Positions 17,868-26,958 of a stretch of DNA of 64,000 bases are shown here, one piece after another. Under the pieces are notes generated by a model. That model saw only the letters and a program-made list of their open reading frames with translations, ran no database searches and was not told the origin of the DNA. The first letter of the stretch is position 1. Each line of letters begins with the position of its first letter. This stretch comes from Photobacterium sanctipauli (lineage in GTDB: Bacteria > Pseudomonadota > Gammaproteobacteria > Enterobacterales > Vibrionaceae), in the NCBI RefSeq assembly GCF_003026495.1, contig NZ_PYMA01000006.1, positions 62,001 through 126,000 of the forward strand, written 5' to 3'. Position numbers and translations under genes: made by a program.

Positions 17868-18636
17868 CCTGCTCCAAACGCTCCAAATAATTCAATAATG
17901 TCTTGTAGGCAAATACACCACGGCAACTGCGCGCAAACAATGATGGCGGCATATGTTTGATGCTGGCATCACGGAACTTGGTATCAATGGGTACCGCCGA
18001 TGCCCAAACTTGGTCCGGGAAGCGCAGTTTCAGCTCCTGCAATGTCTGCAATGAAGCGCGGGTACGCTTGTCATACATGGTCGGCACTATGGTTACCTTG
18101 AACCCCGAAGGACGCGACTTTTGCATGATCTGCAAGGTACGCATCATTCGCTCCAGCCCCTTCATCGCCAAGAACTCGGTCTGTACCGGGATCAGTATGC
18201 GATCACTGGCTGCCAGGGCATTGACCATCATCACCCCAAGAATAGGCGGGCAGTCGATCAGGACATAATCGTAATCATCGGCCAGGCTGTTCAGGGCTTT
18301 TTTCAATATCAAGCCCATGCCACCGCGGTTGCCCATCACCCTGTCCAAGGTCGCCAGCGACATATGGGCAGGAATGATATCAATATTCTTAAACTGGGTA
18401 TTCAAGATCACCGGCTTGACCGTGTCGCGGTTGATCTCAGTCAACTGGAACAGGTCAAACAAGCTCGCCGGCAGTGCATCCGCATCAAAATTCAAGTAAG
18501 TCGACAATGATGAGTGCGGATCGGTATCAACCAACAGTACCCGCTTGTTTCGCTCACTCAGCAAACCAGCCAAGGTGACCGTTGTAGTGGTTTTACCGAC
18601 GCCGCCTTTCTGGTTGGCGATACTCCAGACAATCAC
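17857..18636 (-). CDS. parC: ParC, ParA-type ATPase for polar chemotaxis protein localisation
   Basis: 259 residues from GTG 18636, preceded by GGGAG; a longer frame to 18660 would overlap cheB. Seen: deviant Walker A SIANQKGGVGKTTTT at the very N-terminus, switch I DTDPHSSLS, switch II YVLIDCPPILGVM. In vibrios this ParA-like ATPase recruits chemotaxis proteins to the old pole together with ParP. No partner parS/parB is present, consistent with a non-chromosomal ParA role. Confidence 0.92.
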   Translation of the reverse strand: MIVWSIANQKGGVGKTTTTVTLAGLLSERNKRVLLVDTDPHSSLSTYLNFDADALPASLFDLFQLTEINRDTVKPVILNTQFKNIDIIPAHMSLATLDRVMGNRGGMGLILKKALNSLADDYDYVLIDCPPILGVMMVNALAASDRILIPVQTEFLAMKGLERMMRTLQIMQKSRPSGFKVTIVPTMYDKRTRASLQTLQELKLRFPDQVWASAVPIDTKFRDASIKHMPPSLFARSCRGVFAYKTLLNYLERLEQDER

Positions 18637-18646
18637 AGTGGGCTCC

Positions 18647-19795
18647 CTAAGCCAAACCAACTTCGACCAAGATACGCTCGGCGATACGATCTAAAGGCAA
18701 GTCTTCGGTTGAAATGCCCGCCTTAGCCACCGCTTGCGGCATCCCGTAAACCACGCAGCTTTCTTCGTCTTGCGCCCATACCGTGGAGCCATTGCTTTTC
18801 AACATCCGCGCCCCTTCCCGGCCATCGGCACCCATGCCGGTTAATACCATCGACAATACTTTGTCATGGTAAACCTTGGCTGCCGAGCCGAAGGTAACAT
18901 CCACACACGGCTTGTAATTCATGCGATCGCCGCCATCTAAAATACGCAAGCGTGACGAGCCAGCTCGGCCATCAACCATCATTTGCTTGCCGCCTGGGGC
19001 TAGGTAGGCCATGCCCGGCTTGAGCACATCGCCATCCTCGGCTTCCTTCACGCCGATCTTACAAAGGTTGTTCAAGCGCGAGGCAAATGCCGCAGTGAAG
19101 GTCGCCGGCATATGCTGGATAAGCACAATCGGATAAGGGAAGTTGGCCGGAAGCTTGGTCAGGACTTTCTGTAGGGCAACCGGGCCGCCGGTTGAAGTGC
19201 CAATCGCCACTAGCTGGTATTTTTTCCCCGACGCCTTAAAGCGCACAGGGGTTTTCGCAGGCGCAGTACGGACTGGCTGGCGGGTCGCCGTCGCTGCAGG
19301 TCGAGCCGATGACAGCGGGCGTGCAGTATCACGGCCCGTTGCCGATGCTGCAGCCTGAGCCGATGCCGCCGTTCGCAACGGGCGGCGCATAAAGACACGC
19401 TTGCGCGACAATTCATTCACGCGTTTTTGCAGCAGCCCCACCGCCTCTTCACGGTTACGAGCAATATCTTCAAACTTCTTCGGTAGGAAGTCCAACGCCC
19501 CGGCATCCAGTGCATCAAGCGTGGCTTTTGCCCCTTCATGGGTCAATGAAGAGAACATCAAAATCGGTGTTGGTGCCGCCTGCATGATTTCACGCACGGC
19601 GGTAATACCGTCCATAACCGGCATTTCAATGTCCATGGTGATCACGTCAGGCTGAAGGCGCTTGGTCATCTCAACCGCCTCTTTACCGTTGACAGCATTA
19701 CCCACGACTTCCAAGCGCGGGTCTGCGTTAATAATTTCACTTACTCGACGGCGGAAAAAGCTTGAATCATCCACCACCAATACTTTTACAGCCAT
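18647..19795 (-). CDS. cheB: Protein-glutamate methylesterase/response regulator CheB
   Basis: 382 residues. Seen: N-terminal receiver with phospho-acceptor Asp55 ([13 protein letters not shown]), an Ala/Arg/Pro-rich linker of about 45 residues (about 140-185) longer than in E. coli, then the methylesterase domain with AIGTSTGGP (Ser near 198), IQHMPATF (His near 228) and [11 protein letters not shown] (Asp near 320). It removes methyl groups from chemoreceptors for adaptation. The C-terminus ends 10 bp before the chosen parC start. A long spacer separates it from cheA. Confidence 0.96.
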   Translation of the reverse strand: MAVKVLVVDDSSFFRRRVSEIINADPRLEVVGNAVNGKEAVEMTKRLQPDVITMDIEMPVMDGITAVREIMQAAPTPILMFSSLTHEGAKATLDALDAGALDFLPKKFEDIARNREEAVGLLQKRVNELSRKRVFMRRPLRTAASAQAAASATGRDTARPLSSARPAATATRQPVRTAPAKTPVRFKASGKKYQLVAIGTSTGGPVALQKVLTKLPANFPYPIVLIQHMPATFTAAFASRLNNLCKIGVKEAEDGDVLKPGMAYLAPGGKQMMVDGRAGSSRLRILDGGDRMNYKPCVDVTFGSAAKVYHDKVLSMVLTGMGADGREGARMLKSNGSTVWAQDEESCVVYGMPQAVAKAGISTEDLPLDRIAERILVEVGLA

Positions 19796-19859
19796 GTTAA
19801 CTTTTCATCCCGTTATGAGTTTGCCCTAGCCATTTTCTCGCTGATACTGCTGATATAGA

Positions 19860-19948
19860 GCAAGACGAATTGAGCAAGATTATTTTGCAAGACCTATCGA
19901 GCAAAATCTGTTTAGCAAGGCCTATTCCTATTAAGCAAAGCCTAGAGC
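19860..19948. repeat. Degenerate tandem repeat of about 14 bp in the cheA-cheB spacer
   Basis: Six GCAA-containing units start at 19860, 19874, 19887, 19901, 19915 and 19935, giving steps of 14, 13, 14, 14 and 20 bp. The best units read GCAAGACGAATTGA, GCAAGACCTATCGA and GCAAAATCTGTTTA. The set lies in the 263-bp non-coding spacer between cheA and cheB and is not in an open reading frame. It could be a protein-binding array or decayed sequence. Confidence 0.55.
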
Positions 19949-19966
19949 GATAGCGCCCAATGACGA

Positions 19967-20001
19967 CTTAATGGCTCCGCCTCGACAGCGCAGCCATTAA
20001 G
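19967..20001. other. 10-bp inverted repeat (RNA hairpin) between cheA and cheB
   Basis: CTTAATGGCT (19967-19976) and AGCCATTAAG (19992-20001) are perfectly complementary around a 15-nt loop. On the plus strand it is followed by a T-rich stretch (CGTTTTTATTTTT), but the genes here are read on the minus strand, where no T-tract follows. It may be a partial terminator or an mRNA processing or stability element that separates cheA from cheB levels. Confidence 0.5.
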
Positions 20002-20058
20002 CCCATTCGTTTTTATTTTTAGTTATATTTTCAAGCCTCTAGGGCTTAAGTGGGGGCA

Positions 20059-22389
20059 TTAGCGCCCCGCATAATGTTTCAGCAAATTTGGTACATCCAA
20101 AATCAGGGCAATGTGACCATCACTGGTGATGGTTGCACCCGCCATGCCCGGCGTACCTTGCAGTAAATCATCGAGCGGCTTGATAACCACTTCTTCCTGA
20201 CCAATCAGGGTATCGACCACAAAGCCAATACGCTGGTGACCAATCTGGACAATGACCACGTGGCCGTGCTCACGCTCGCGCTTTGGAATACCGACATTCG
20301 ATAACCAATCTTGCAAGTAGAACAGTGGGATCGCCTTGTCACGAACCACTATCGTCAACTGGCCATCAACCGTGTTGGTCTTGCGCAAATCCAAGTGGAA
20401 GATCTCGTTCACGCTGGCTAGCGGCAAGGCAAACGGCTGCTCGGCAACGCCCACCATCAGGGTTGGCAGAATCGCCAATGTCAGCGGCACCTTGATATCA
20501 ATACGGGTGCCCTTGCCCAGTGCGGAATCGATACTGATTGAGCCGTTCAACTGGCTAATGCCGGTTTTCACCACGTCCATGCCGACACCGCGACCAGAAA
20601 TATCGGAGATCTCTTTTTTGGTCGAGAAGCCAGGGGCAAAAATCAGGTTATAGCATTCGCTGTCCGTCAATCGCGAAGCCGCATCGGCGTCCATCACACC
20701 ACGGTCAACCGCAATGCCGCGCAGCTTGTCCGGATCCATACCGCCGCCATCGTCTTCAATCGACAGCAAGATATGATCACCTTCTTGCGAAGCCGATAGC
20801 ATCACGGTACCAATACGAGGCTTGCCCGCCTTCTCGCGCACATCCGGCATTTCGATCCCGTGGTCAACCGAGTTGCGCACCAGGTGGATCAACGGATCGG
20901 CCAGTGCCTCAACCAAGTTCTTGTCGAGATCGGTTTCTTCGCCGCGCATTTCCAGCACGATTTCTTTTTTCAGGTTACGCGCCAAATCACGAACAACACG
21001 CGGGAAACGGCCAAACACCTTCTTGATTGGCTGCATGCGGGTTTTCATCACCGCGCCTTGCAGATCAGCCGTTACCACATCAAGGTTGGCCACCGCCTTC
21101 GACATTTCTTCGTCGTTGCTATTTAGGCCAAGGCTAACCAAGCGATTGCGAACCAATACCAGCTCGCCCACCATGTTCATGATGGTATCCAGCGTCGAGG
21201 TATCAACACGAACTGTTGCCTCTGCCGGTTTGCCTTTCTCTTTTGCCGCAGCAGGCTTTGCCTTGCGCTCCGGCGCTGGCTTCGCTGCCACTGGTGCAGG
21301 GGCTGCAACAACCGGTTCAGATACTGGCTGGCTGACTTGTGGCTGTGCTTGGGCAACCACAGACTCGGCAAATGCATTGACCTCATCCAGCATATCTGCC
21401 ACAGGCTTGGTGGCGAAATCCAGCTCTTCTGCCGACGGGCCTTTGCCGCTGCCATGCAGTTCGTCAAGCAGACGTTCGAATTCATCATCTGTCATGATGT
21501 CATCGTCGTCGTTGGTTGCGCCGGTATCAGCCGGTACGCTCGATACAGGTTCAGCCGGAGCAGCTACTGGTGTAACGGTTGAAGCTGGCGTTGTTGATGC
21601 TGGCGGAGCAAGCTCACTGTTGCCTGGCCCTTTACCCGCGCCATGCAGCTCATCCAGCAAGCGCTCGAATTCATCATCGGTGATGTCGCCAGTTTCCGAT
21701 TGGATTTGGCTCACAACGCCACCAGCCGGTACTGGCGCTTCTGGGGCTGGGGTGGCAACAGGCTCAGCAGAGGCCGATGGCCCATTGCCAACGCCATGAA
21801 GCTCATCAAGTAGACGATCGAATTCATCTTGAGTGATATCGTCGATGGCATCACCCGCAATGGCCGCCGATGGCTGTGGCGCCACCTCCGGCGCAGGTTG
21901 CTGGGGTGCCGGCGCTTCAACAACCGGTGAGGCAACTGGCTCAACAACAGGGGCAACTGGCGCTTCTGGCGCAGCAGCCTGTGCCAATTCTTCGGCTGTT
22001 GGCGGCTGGCTAAAGCGGTGAAGCGCATCCAGCAAGCTTTGCTCGGCGGGGTCAACAGGTTCACGGTCCTGAACTTGGCCAAACATCACGTTAATGGTAT
22101 CCAAAGCTTCTAGGATCACATCCATTAGCTCTGGCGTGACTGCGCGTTTGCCGGTTCTTAGCAGGTCGAAAATGTTTTCTGCACCGTGGCAAGCGTCAAC
22201 CAGCTCGGTGAGAGAAAGGAAACCTGCACCACCTTTTACGGTGTGGAAGCCACGGAAAATGGCATTGAGCAACTCTGAGTCTTCAGGGCTACGCTCAAGC
22301 TCTACCAGCTGCTCCGAAAGCAACTCAAGAATCTCTCCTGCCTCGATCAAAAAGTCCTGCAGGATATCTTCGTCTAAATCAAAGCTCAT
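20059..22389 (-). CDS. cheA: Chemotaxis histidine kinase CheA
   Basis: 776 residues. Seen: P1 Hpt domain with His49 (FRGFHTVKGGAGF), a long Ala/Pro-rich linker (about 130-390) in place of a classical P2, the P3 dimerisation region (VRVDTSTLDTIMNMVGELV), the P4 kinase with NSVDHGIE, DDGGGMD and GRGVGMDVV boxes, and the CheW-like P5 domain from about residue 640. Three copies of a 20-residue motif with core DEF(D/E)RLLDELHG occur in the linker. This is the flagellar cheA of the cheYZA-B operon, feeding CheY and CheB. Confidence 0.97.
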   Translation of the reverse strand: MSFDLDEDILQDFLIEAGEILELLSEQLVELERSPEDSELLNAIFRGFHTVKGGAGFLSLTELVDACHGAENIFDLLRTGKRAVTPELMDVILEALDTINVMFGQVQDREPVDPAEQSLLDALHRFSQPPTAEELAQAAAPEAPVAPVVEPVASPVVEAPAPQQPAPEVAPQPSAAIAGDAIDDITQDEFDRLLDELHGVGNGPSASAEPVATPAPEAPVPAGGVVSQIQSETGDITDDEFERLLDELHGAGKGPGNSELAPPASTTPASTVTPVAAPAEPVSSVPADTGATNDDDDIMTDDEFERLLDELHGSGKGPSAEELDFATKPVADMLDEVNAFAESVVAQAQPQVSQPVSEPVVAAPAPVAAKPAPERKAKPAAAKEKGKPAEATVRVDTSTLDTIMNMVGELVLVRNRLVSLGLNSNDEEMSKAVANLDVVTADLQGAVMKTRMQPIKKVFGRFPRVVRDLARNLKKEIVLEMRGEETDLDKNLVEALADPLIHLVRNSVDHGIEMPDVREKAGKPRIGTVMLSASQEGDHILLSIEDDGGGMDPDKLRGIAVDRGVMDADAASRLTDSECYNLIFAPGFSTKKEISDISGRGVGMDVVKTGISQLNGSISIDSALGKGTRIDIKVPLTLAILPTLMVGVAEQPFALPLASVNEIFHLDLRKTNTVDGQLTIVVRDKAIPLFYLQDWLSNVGIPKREREHGHVVIVQIGHQRIGFVVDTLIGQEEVVIKPLDDLLQGTPGMAGATITSDGHIALILDVPNLLKHYAGR

Positions 22390-22398
22390 ATAATTCCC

Positions 22399-23118
22399 CT
22401 AAAATCCAAGACTCGACAGCAAGTCGTCGACATCATCCTGGGTGGACATCACATCTTCGCGCACTTCGCTATTCACAATCGGTCCTTCAGGCGACAATAC
22501 GCGTTCTTCGCGCAACTCTTCAGTTCTGTCTTCCTGATCCATGCCGAATGCTTTTAGGATTTCAACCAGTTGATCTTCTACTTCATGCACAAGTTCGATA
22601 ACCCGGCGGATGATCTGCCCGGTCAAATCTTGGAAATCTTGTGCCATGAGGATTTCAGTGAGTTGGCTGCGTAGCACAGTGCTGTCACCTTCAACTTGGT
22701 CAAGAAGGTGATCGATGTCGTGACAAAGCGACTTGAACTCGGCAAGGGCAATCTGCCCGCCCATCAATCGCTTCCATCTCGGATGTACTTGCTGCAAGGT
22801 GTCCCCTAACCTGTCGGCCAATGGTTGAATACTATCAACTGCGTCCATGGTTTTGTTTGCTGCAGCTTCCGTTTTATCAATGACATATGACAAACGGTCG
22901 CGGGCATCGGGGATTTCAGTTTTCGCTAAATCATTAATACGAGGATCAAGGCGGAAATTTACCAGCGAATCATGTAGCTGACGGGTCAGCTTACCTACTT
23001 CGGCGTAAACAGGGTCTCGGCTGTCTGCAACAAGACTTTGTACCAAGGCGTCTGCTTCAGCCTGCTTATCATTTTCAAGTAGATCAACAAGCTGTTTTGC
23101 CTGATCAAGTGAAATCAT
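22399..23118 (-). CDS. cheZ: CheY-P phosphatase CheZ
   Basis: 239 residues. Seen: the active-site helix region LTEILMAQDFQDLTGQIIRRVI (conserved Asp and Gln that act on CheY-P), and the C-terminal acidic tail ending DDVDDLLSSLGF, which matches the CheY-binding peptide of the family. Lies between cheY and cheA with 9 bp to cheA, in the usual gammaproteobacterial order. Confidence 0.95.
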   Translation of the reverse strand: MISLDQAKQLVDLLENDKQAEADALVQSLVADSRDPVYAEVGKLTRQLHDSLVNFRLDPRINDLAKTEIPDARDRLSYVIDKTEAAANKTMDAVDSIQPLADRLGDTLQQVHPRWKRLMGGQIALAEFKSLCHDIDHLLDQVEGDSTVLRSQLTEILMAQDFQDLTGQIIRRVIELVHEVEDQLVEILKAFGMDQEDRTEELREERVLSPEGPIVNSEVREDVMSTQDDVDDLLSSLGF

Positions 23119-23152
23119 TATTGTAATAATCCTTTTAGCGCCAAACTGGCAA

Positions 23153-23548
23153 TTACTGCATGCGCTCGAAAATCTTATCTAGCTTTTCTTTCAAGGTCGC
23201 AGCAGTAAATGGCTTAACGATGTAGCCATTCACACCAGCTTGTGCCGCTTCGATGATCTGCTCACGCTTCGCTTCTGCCGTGATCATCAGTACCGGAAGG
23301 TGCTTCAGATCCGCATCGGCACGGATGTGCTTGAGCAGATCGATGCCCTGCATGCCAGGCATGTTCCAGTCAGTCACGACAAAATCAAAGCCGCCTTTCT
23401 TTAACATTGGAAGGGCAGTTAATCCATCATCCGCCTCCTGAGTGTTGTTAAAACCCAGGTCACGTAGCAAGTTCTTGACGATACGGCGCATTGTTGAGAA
23501 GTCATCAACAATGAGGATTTTCATGTTTTTATTCAAAGTTGCCTCCAC
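23153..23548 (-). CDS. cheY: Chemotaxis response regulator CheY
   Basis: 131 residues from GTG 23548; the start [22 protein letters not shown] resembles the known Vibrio CheY3 N-terminus. Seen: acidic pair Asp15-Asp16, phospho-acceptor Asp60 ([10 protein letters not shown]), Thr90 (LMITAEAK) and Lys112 (YIVKPF). It is the single-domain regulator that binds FliM/FliN to control rotation. It follows fliA and precedes cheZ, the position of the motor-active CheY in vibrios. Confidence 0.97.
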   Translation of the reverse strand: MEATLNKNMKILIVDDFSTMRRIVKNLLRDLGFNNTQEADDGLTALPMLKKGGFDFVVTDWNMPGMQGIDLLKHIRADADLKHLPVLMITAEAKREQIIEAAQAGVNGYIVKPFTAATLKEKLDKIFERMQ

Positions 23549-23579
23549 TGAGGTCCCAGTGTTCTTAATCTAATGGGTA

Positions 23580-24302
23580 TTACACAGTCCAAGCTTTGAG
23601 CTTCGACCGCAAACGTTGCATCGCCTGACTATGAATCTGGCAAATTCGGGATTCACTGACCCCGATCACAGCACCTATCTCCTTGAGGTTTAATTCCTCG
23701 TCATAGTACAGAGATAGAACCAAAGCCTCTCTTTCAGGCAGGGTCTTGATGGCATCCGCTAATGAATGACGGAAATTATCATCTACAACCCCCTGAAATG
23801 GAAGATTTTCTTCTAGTGATTCTTCACTTGCTACCGCATCCTCAGACACACCTAGATCTTCCATACCTACTAATCGACCACAATTAACATCATTTAAGGC
23901 TTGATGGTACTGTTCGAGTGTCATTTCGAGATGTGTAGCGATTTCCTGATCGTTAGGGTCTCGCCCCAACTCACCTTCAAGCAACGAAATCGCTTCTGTG
24001 ATACGGCGGCTGTTCTTGTAGACTGAACGCGGTACCCAGTCGCCGCGACGAATATCATCGAGCATGGCACCGCGTATACGGATCCCGGCAAAGGTCTCGA
24101 AACTCGCCCCTTTACTCGGATCATAATTTTGTTGAGCTTCAAGCAGGCCAATCATGCCTGCCTGGATCAAATCTTCAAGGAGAATATTAGGCGGAAGCCG
24201 CCCCATCAAATGATGGGCAATGCGCTTTACCAAAGATGAGTATCGTTCAATAAAGGCCTGCGGACTTTGCTGATATTGCCCGTATGTCAGAGCCTTATTC
24301 AC
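23580..24302 (-). CDS. fliA: Flagellar sigma factor sigma-28 (FliA)
   Basis: About 240 residues from GTG 24302 (MNKALTYGQ), preceded by AGAGG; a TTG one codon earlier is possible. Seen: region 2 (LVKRIAHHLMGRLPPNILLEDLIQAGMIGLLEAQQNYDPSKGASFETFAGIRIRGAMLDDIR) and region 4 with the helix-turn-helix (LNLKEIGAVIGVSESRICQIHSQAMQRLR). It drives late genes such as the flagellin at 49604, whose upstream sigma-28 element is visible. It overlaps the flhG stop, so the two are co-translated. Confidence 0.97.
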   Translation of the reverse strand: MNKALTYGQYQQSPQAFIERYSSLVKRIAHHLMGRLPPNILLEDLIQAGMIGLLEAQQNYDPSKGASFETFAGIRIRGAMLDDIRRGDWVPRSVYKNSRRITEAISLLEGELGRDPNDQEIATHLEMTLEQYHQALNDVNCGRLVGMEDLGVSEDAVASEESLEENLPFQGVVDDNFRHSLADAIKTLPEREALVLSLYYDEELNLKEIGAVIGVSESRICQIHSQAMQRLRSKLKAWTV

Positions 24303-25182
24303 CAATTGGAGCCTCTCTCGGTTCGCGCTTCACCAGTAGTTTCTCGACGAAGAACTCGAGGTGGCCGCCTGCGCTGGTCGGCACCGGCCAAGTCATGGCC
24401 TTGTTTGCCAGCGAGGTTAACGCCAATGCTGCCGGGCTGCGCGGGAAGGCTTCAACCACGATCTTCTGGCGCTTAACCGATTGGCGAACCCGATCGTCTA
24501 GCGGCACACATGCCACCAGCTCAAGGTTGGCATCAAGAAAACGCTCCGTTACCCGGGTCAACTTGGCGAACAAATCTCGGCCTTCACGGTAGCTACGCAC
24601 CATGTTCGCGACAATCTTGAAGCGCTGGACATCGTACTCGCGGCTGAGGATTTTGATCAGCGCGTAAGCATCGGTGATAGAGGTTGGCTCGTCGCACACC
24701 ACCACCAAGACATCCTGGGCAGCACGGGAGAAGCTCAGCACCATGTCGGAGATACCCGCTGCCGTATCAACCAATAGCACATCGATTTCTTCTTCGAGGC
24801 TGCTAAATGCTCGGATAAGCCCCATGTGTTGTGCTGCCGTCAGCTCAGCCATTGTCTGGGTACCCGATGACGCAGGGACAATTTTCACCCCGTACGGGCC
24901 TTCGACAATGATGTCCTTAAGGTCGCACATCCCGGCCAGTACATGTGACAGGTTTCGGCCAGCACGCAAGCCCAGCATCACATCGACGTTCGCCAAACCA
25001 AGATCAGCATCCAGCACCATCACCCGCTTGCCTTGACGCGCCATGGAAATTGCCATGTTCAAGGTTACGTTGGTTTTACCTACCCCGCCTTTACCGCCGG
25101 TTACAGTAATGACTTTGGTCGAGGTTAGTTGTGTCATACGGCGCAAGCCGCTTGCTTGATCGTACATGCTATTCTCAATCAT
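24295..25182 (-). CDS. flhG: FlhG (FleN), MinD-like ATPase limiting polar flagellar number
   Basis: 295 residues from ATG 25182, which overlaps the flhF stop (ATGATTGA); a longer frame to 25215 lies inside flhF. Seen: N-terminal activation helix MIENSMYDQASGLRRM (the DQAxxLR motif that stimulates FlhF GTPase), deviant Walker A VTGGKGGVGKT, DADLGLANVDVMLG, and VDTAAGISDMV. It restricts flagellar number in polarly flagellated bacteria together with FlhF. Confidence 0.95.
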   Translation of the reverse strand: MIENSMYDQASGLRRMTQLTSTKVITVTGGKGGVGKTNVTLNMAISMARQGKRVMVLDADLGLANVDVMLGLRAGRNLSHVLAGMCDLKDIIVEGPYGVKIVPASSGTQTMAELTAAQHMGLIRAFSSLEEEIDVLLVDTAAGISDMVLSFSRAAQDVLVVVCDEPTSITDAYALIKILSREYDVQRFKIVANMVRSYREGRDLFAKLTRVTERFLDANLELVACVPLDDRVRQSVKRQKIVVEAFPRSPAALALTSLANKAMTWPVPTSAGGHLEFFVEKLLVKREPREAPIGE

Positions 25183-26866
25183 AGAAGTCTGCCGCCTGGT
25201 TCTCCGAGCTGTCACTGCTCCAGAAATGGGATTGCTGGCTCAACTCTTGTTCTAATAATTCATTTGCCCGTGCAACTAGGTAGTTACCCGTGGCGACCTT
25301 AATATCTTCCGGTACGCGCTGCCCATCGGCCAAATACGCAATGGGCAAGGCATGCTGTATCGATACGCAAATCACCTCGCCCAAGCTCAATGATTCATCA
25401 AGCTTGGTCAGCACGCAGCCCGATAACGGAATACGGCGGAAGTGCTCAATGGTTTCATGCAATACCCGGCGCTGTGCCGTCGCCGGTAGCACCAAGAAGC
25501 TTCTAATCTGCGAACCACTGTTTTGCATCAGGGTATCTAGCTGCTCAGACAGGCGAATATCGCGCTGACCCATCCCTGCGGTATCGAGCAACACTAGGCG
25601 ACGATGCCTTAACTGGTGAAGTATATCGGCAAGCTCTTCCGCATCTTTAGCAACTCTTACCGGACAACCCATAATTCGGCCATAAGTCGCCAGCTGTTCA
25701 TGGGCACCAATACGGAAGGTGTCCGTGGTGACCAAGGCAATTTGATCCGGGCCAAAGTCCATCGCGGCACGGGCGGCAAGCTTGGCGATAGTGGTGGTTT
25801 TACCCACGCCGGTTGGGCCAAGCAGGGCAACCACACCACCGGTTTCCAAAATGCAGTCTTCAGTCGTGATCAGCTGGTCGGCTAGCAAATCAAGCAATGC
25901 CGGCCACGCCTCGTTGCTCGGCACGTCTTCAGGAATATAGCAAGCCAGCTGATCGGCAAGTTCAGGCGATAAGCCCATTTTTTCCAAGCGCTTGATCATC
26001 ATCGCCCGCATTGGCTCTCGACGTTCGACTTCCTGCCACATCAGGCCCGAAACCTGATGCTCCAGCAGGCGGCGAATGGATGCCATTTCATTGCGCATCG
26101 CATCGATTTCATCGTTGCTGTACTGGCTGGCCTTGGCATCGTAACGGCTTGGATCCAAGCGGTTGCCACCGCGGTTTGGTTCTGGTTTACGGCTGCCAAA
26201 CCCGCCATGGCTGCGATCTTGGCCCAGCGGCTCTGGCTTTTGTACTGACGGACGGCGGTAATCACCCACATCCAGAGAGTGCTGAGGCTGGCGCCCCATT
26301 TGGCTTCTAGACGGTTCTTGGCGCAAGTCGCGGCGTGGTTCGTGACGGGAAGCGCCGCCGTCTCGCTGACCGCCAAAGAGCCCATCTCGGCCGTAGTTAT
26401 TGTTGCGCGATGATTGCTGCTCACGCTGGCTACCGCGCGCAGGTTCGCGATCGTAGCCTTGATGGTTGTCACCATGGTGCTTCGATTGGCGCTTAAGCAA
26501 TGCCGAAAGTGAGTCAACCTCGGTTTCTGGCTGCTCGGACGACTCATGCTGGCCAGTGCCTTTACCAGCGTCTTTACCGGTATAGTTTTGCAATACGTTG
26601 GCAAAGCGGCTAACGGCAGGTTTTTGCAGTTGCACCCTATCATCGGCAAGCTTGCGCTTTGCCTGACCTAGGCGCTCAGCCAAGGCGTCGCGTGCCTGTG
26701 GTGCCGCTGGCGGCTCATTGGCCACATCGGTATCGACCGCGGCAACAATCTCGACGCCACCGGTCACTTTCTTATTCGACATGATCACCGCGTCTGCACC
26801 CAGTTCTTCCTTGACCTGGCTCAGGGCTGTTCGCATATCTTTTGCAAAAAAACGTTTAATCTTCAA
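25175..26866 (-). CDS. flhF: FlhF, SRP-type GTPase for polar flagellum placement
   Basis: 563 residues, TTG start at 26866 (MKIKRFFAKDMRTAL, the standard FlhF beginning). Seen: a small N-terminal B domain, a long Arg/Gly/Gln-rich low-complexity region (about 85-270), the N domain, then the G domain with G1 LLGPTGVGKTTTIAKLA, DTFRIGAHEQL, LLDTAGMGQRD and TKLDES. It targets the first flagellar proteins to the cell pole. The basic linker is longer than in most described FlhF proteins. Confidence 0.96.
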   Translation of the reverse strand: MKIKRFFAKDMRTALSQVKEELGADAVIMSNKKVTGGVEIVAAVDTDVANEPPAAPQARDALAERLGQAKRKLADDRVQLQKPAVSRFANVLQNYTGKDAGKGTGQHESSEQPETEVDSLSALLKRQSKHHGDNHQGYDREPARGSQREQQSSRNNNYGRDGLFGGQRDGGASRHEPRRDLRQEPSRSQMGRQPQHSLDVGDYRRPSVQKPEPLGQDRSHGGFGSRKPEPNRGGNRLDPSRYDAKASQYSNDEIDAMRNEMASIRRLLEHQVSGLMWQEVERREPMRAMMIKRLEKMGLSPELADQLACYIPEDVPSNEAWPALLDLLADQLITTEDCILETGGVVALLGPTGVGKTTTIAKLAARAAMDFGPDQIALVTTDTFRIGAHEQLATYGRIMGCPVRVAKDAEELADILHQLRHRRLVLLDTAGMGQRDIRLSEQLDTLMQNSGSQIRSFLVLPATAQRRVLHETIEHFRRIPLSGCVLTKLDESLSLGEVICVSIQHALPIAYLADGQRVPEDIKVATGNYLVARANELLEQELSQQSHFWSSDSSENQAADFYD

Positions 26867-26958
26867 TGCTATATTCCCGTTTCATCCGCTATTGCTTCGG
26901 CATCAGCCCCACAAAGCCACTGTCCTTCATTGCCACGCGCTAGTTAGCGATGTCACTC

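Noticed and set aside
20822..21799. 325-codon plus-strand open frame
   Set aside because: It is antisense to cheA, Ser/Thr/Ala-rich as expected from the complement of its Ala/Pro linker, and has no ribosome site or domain.
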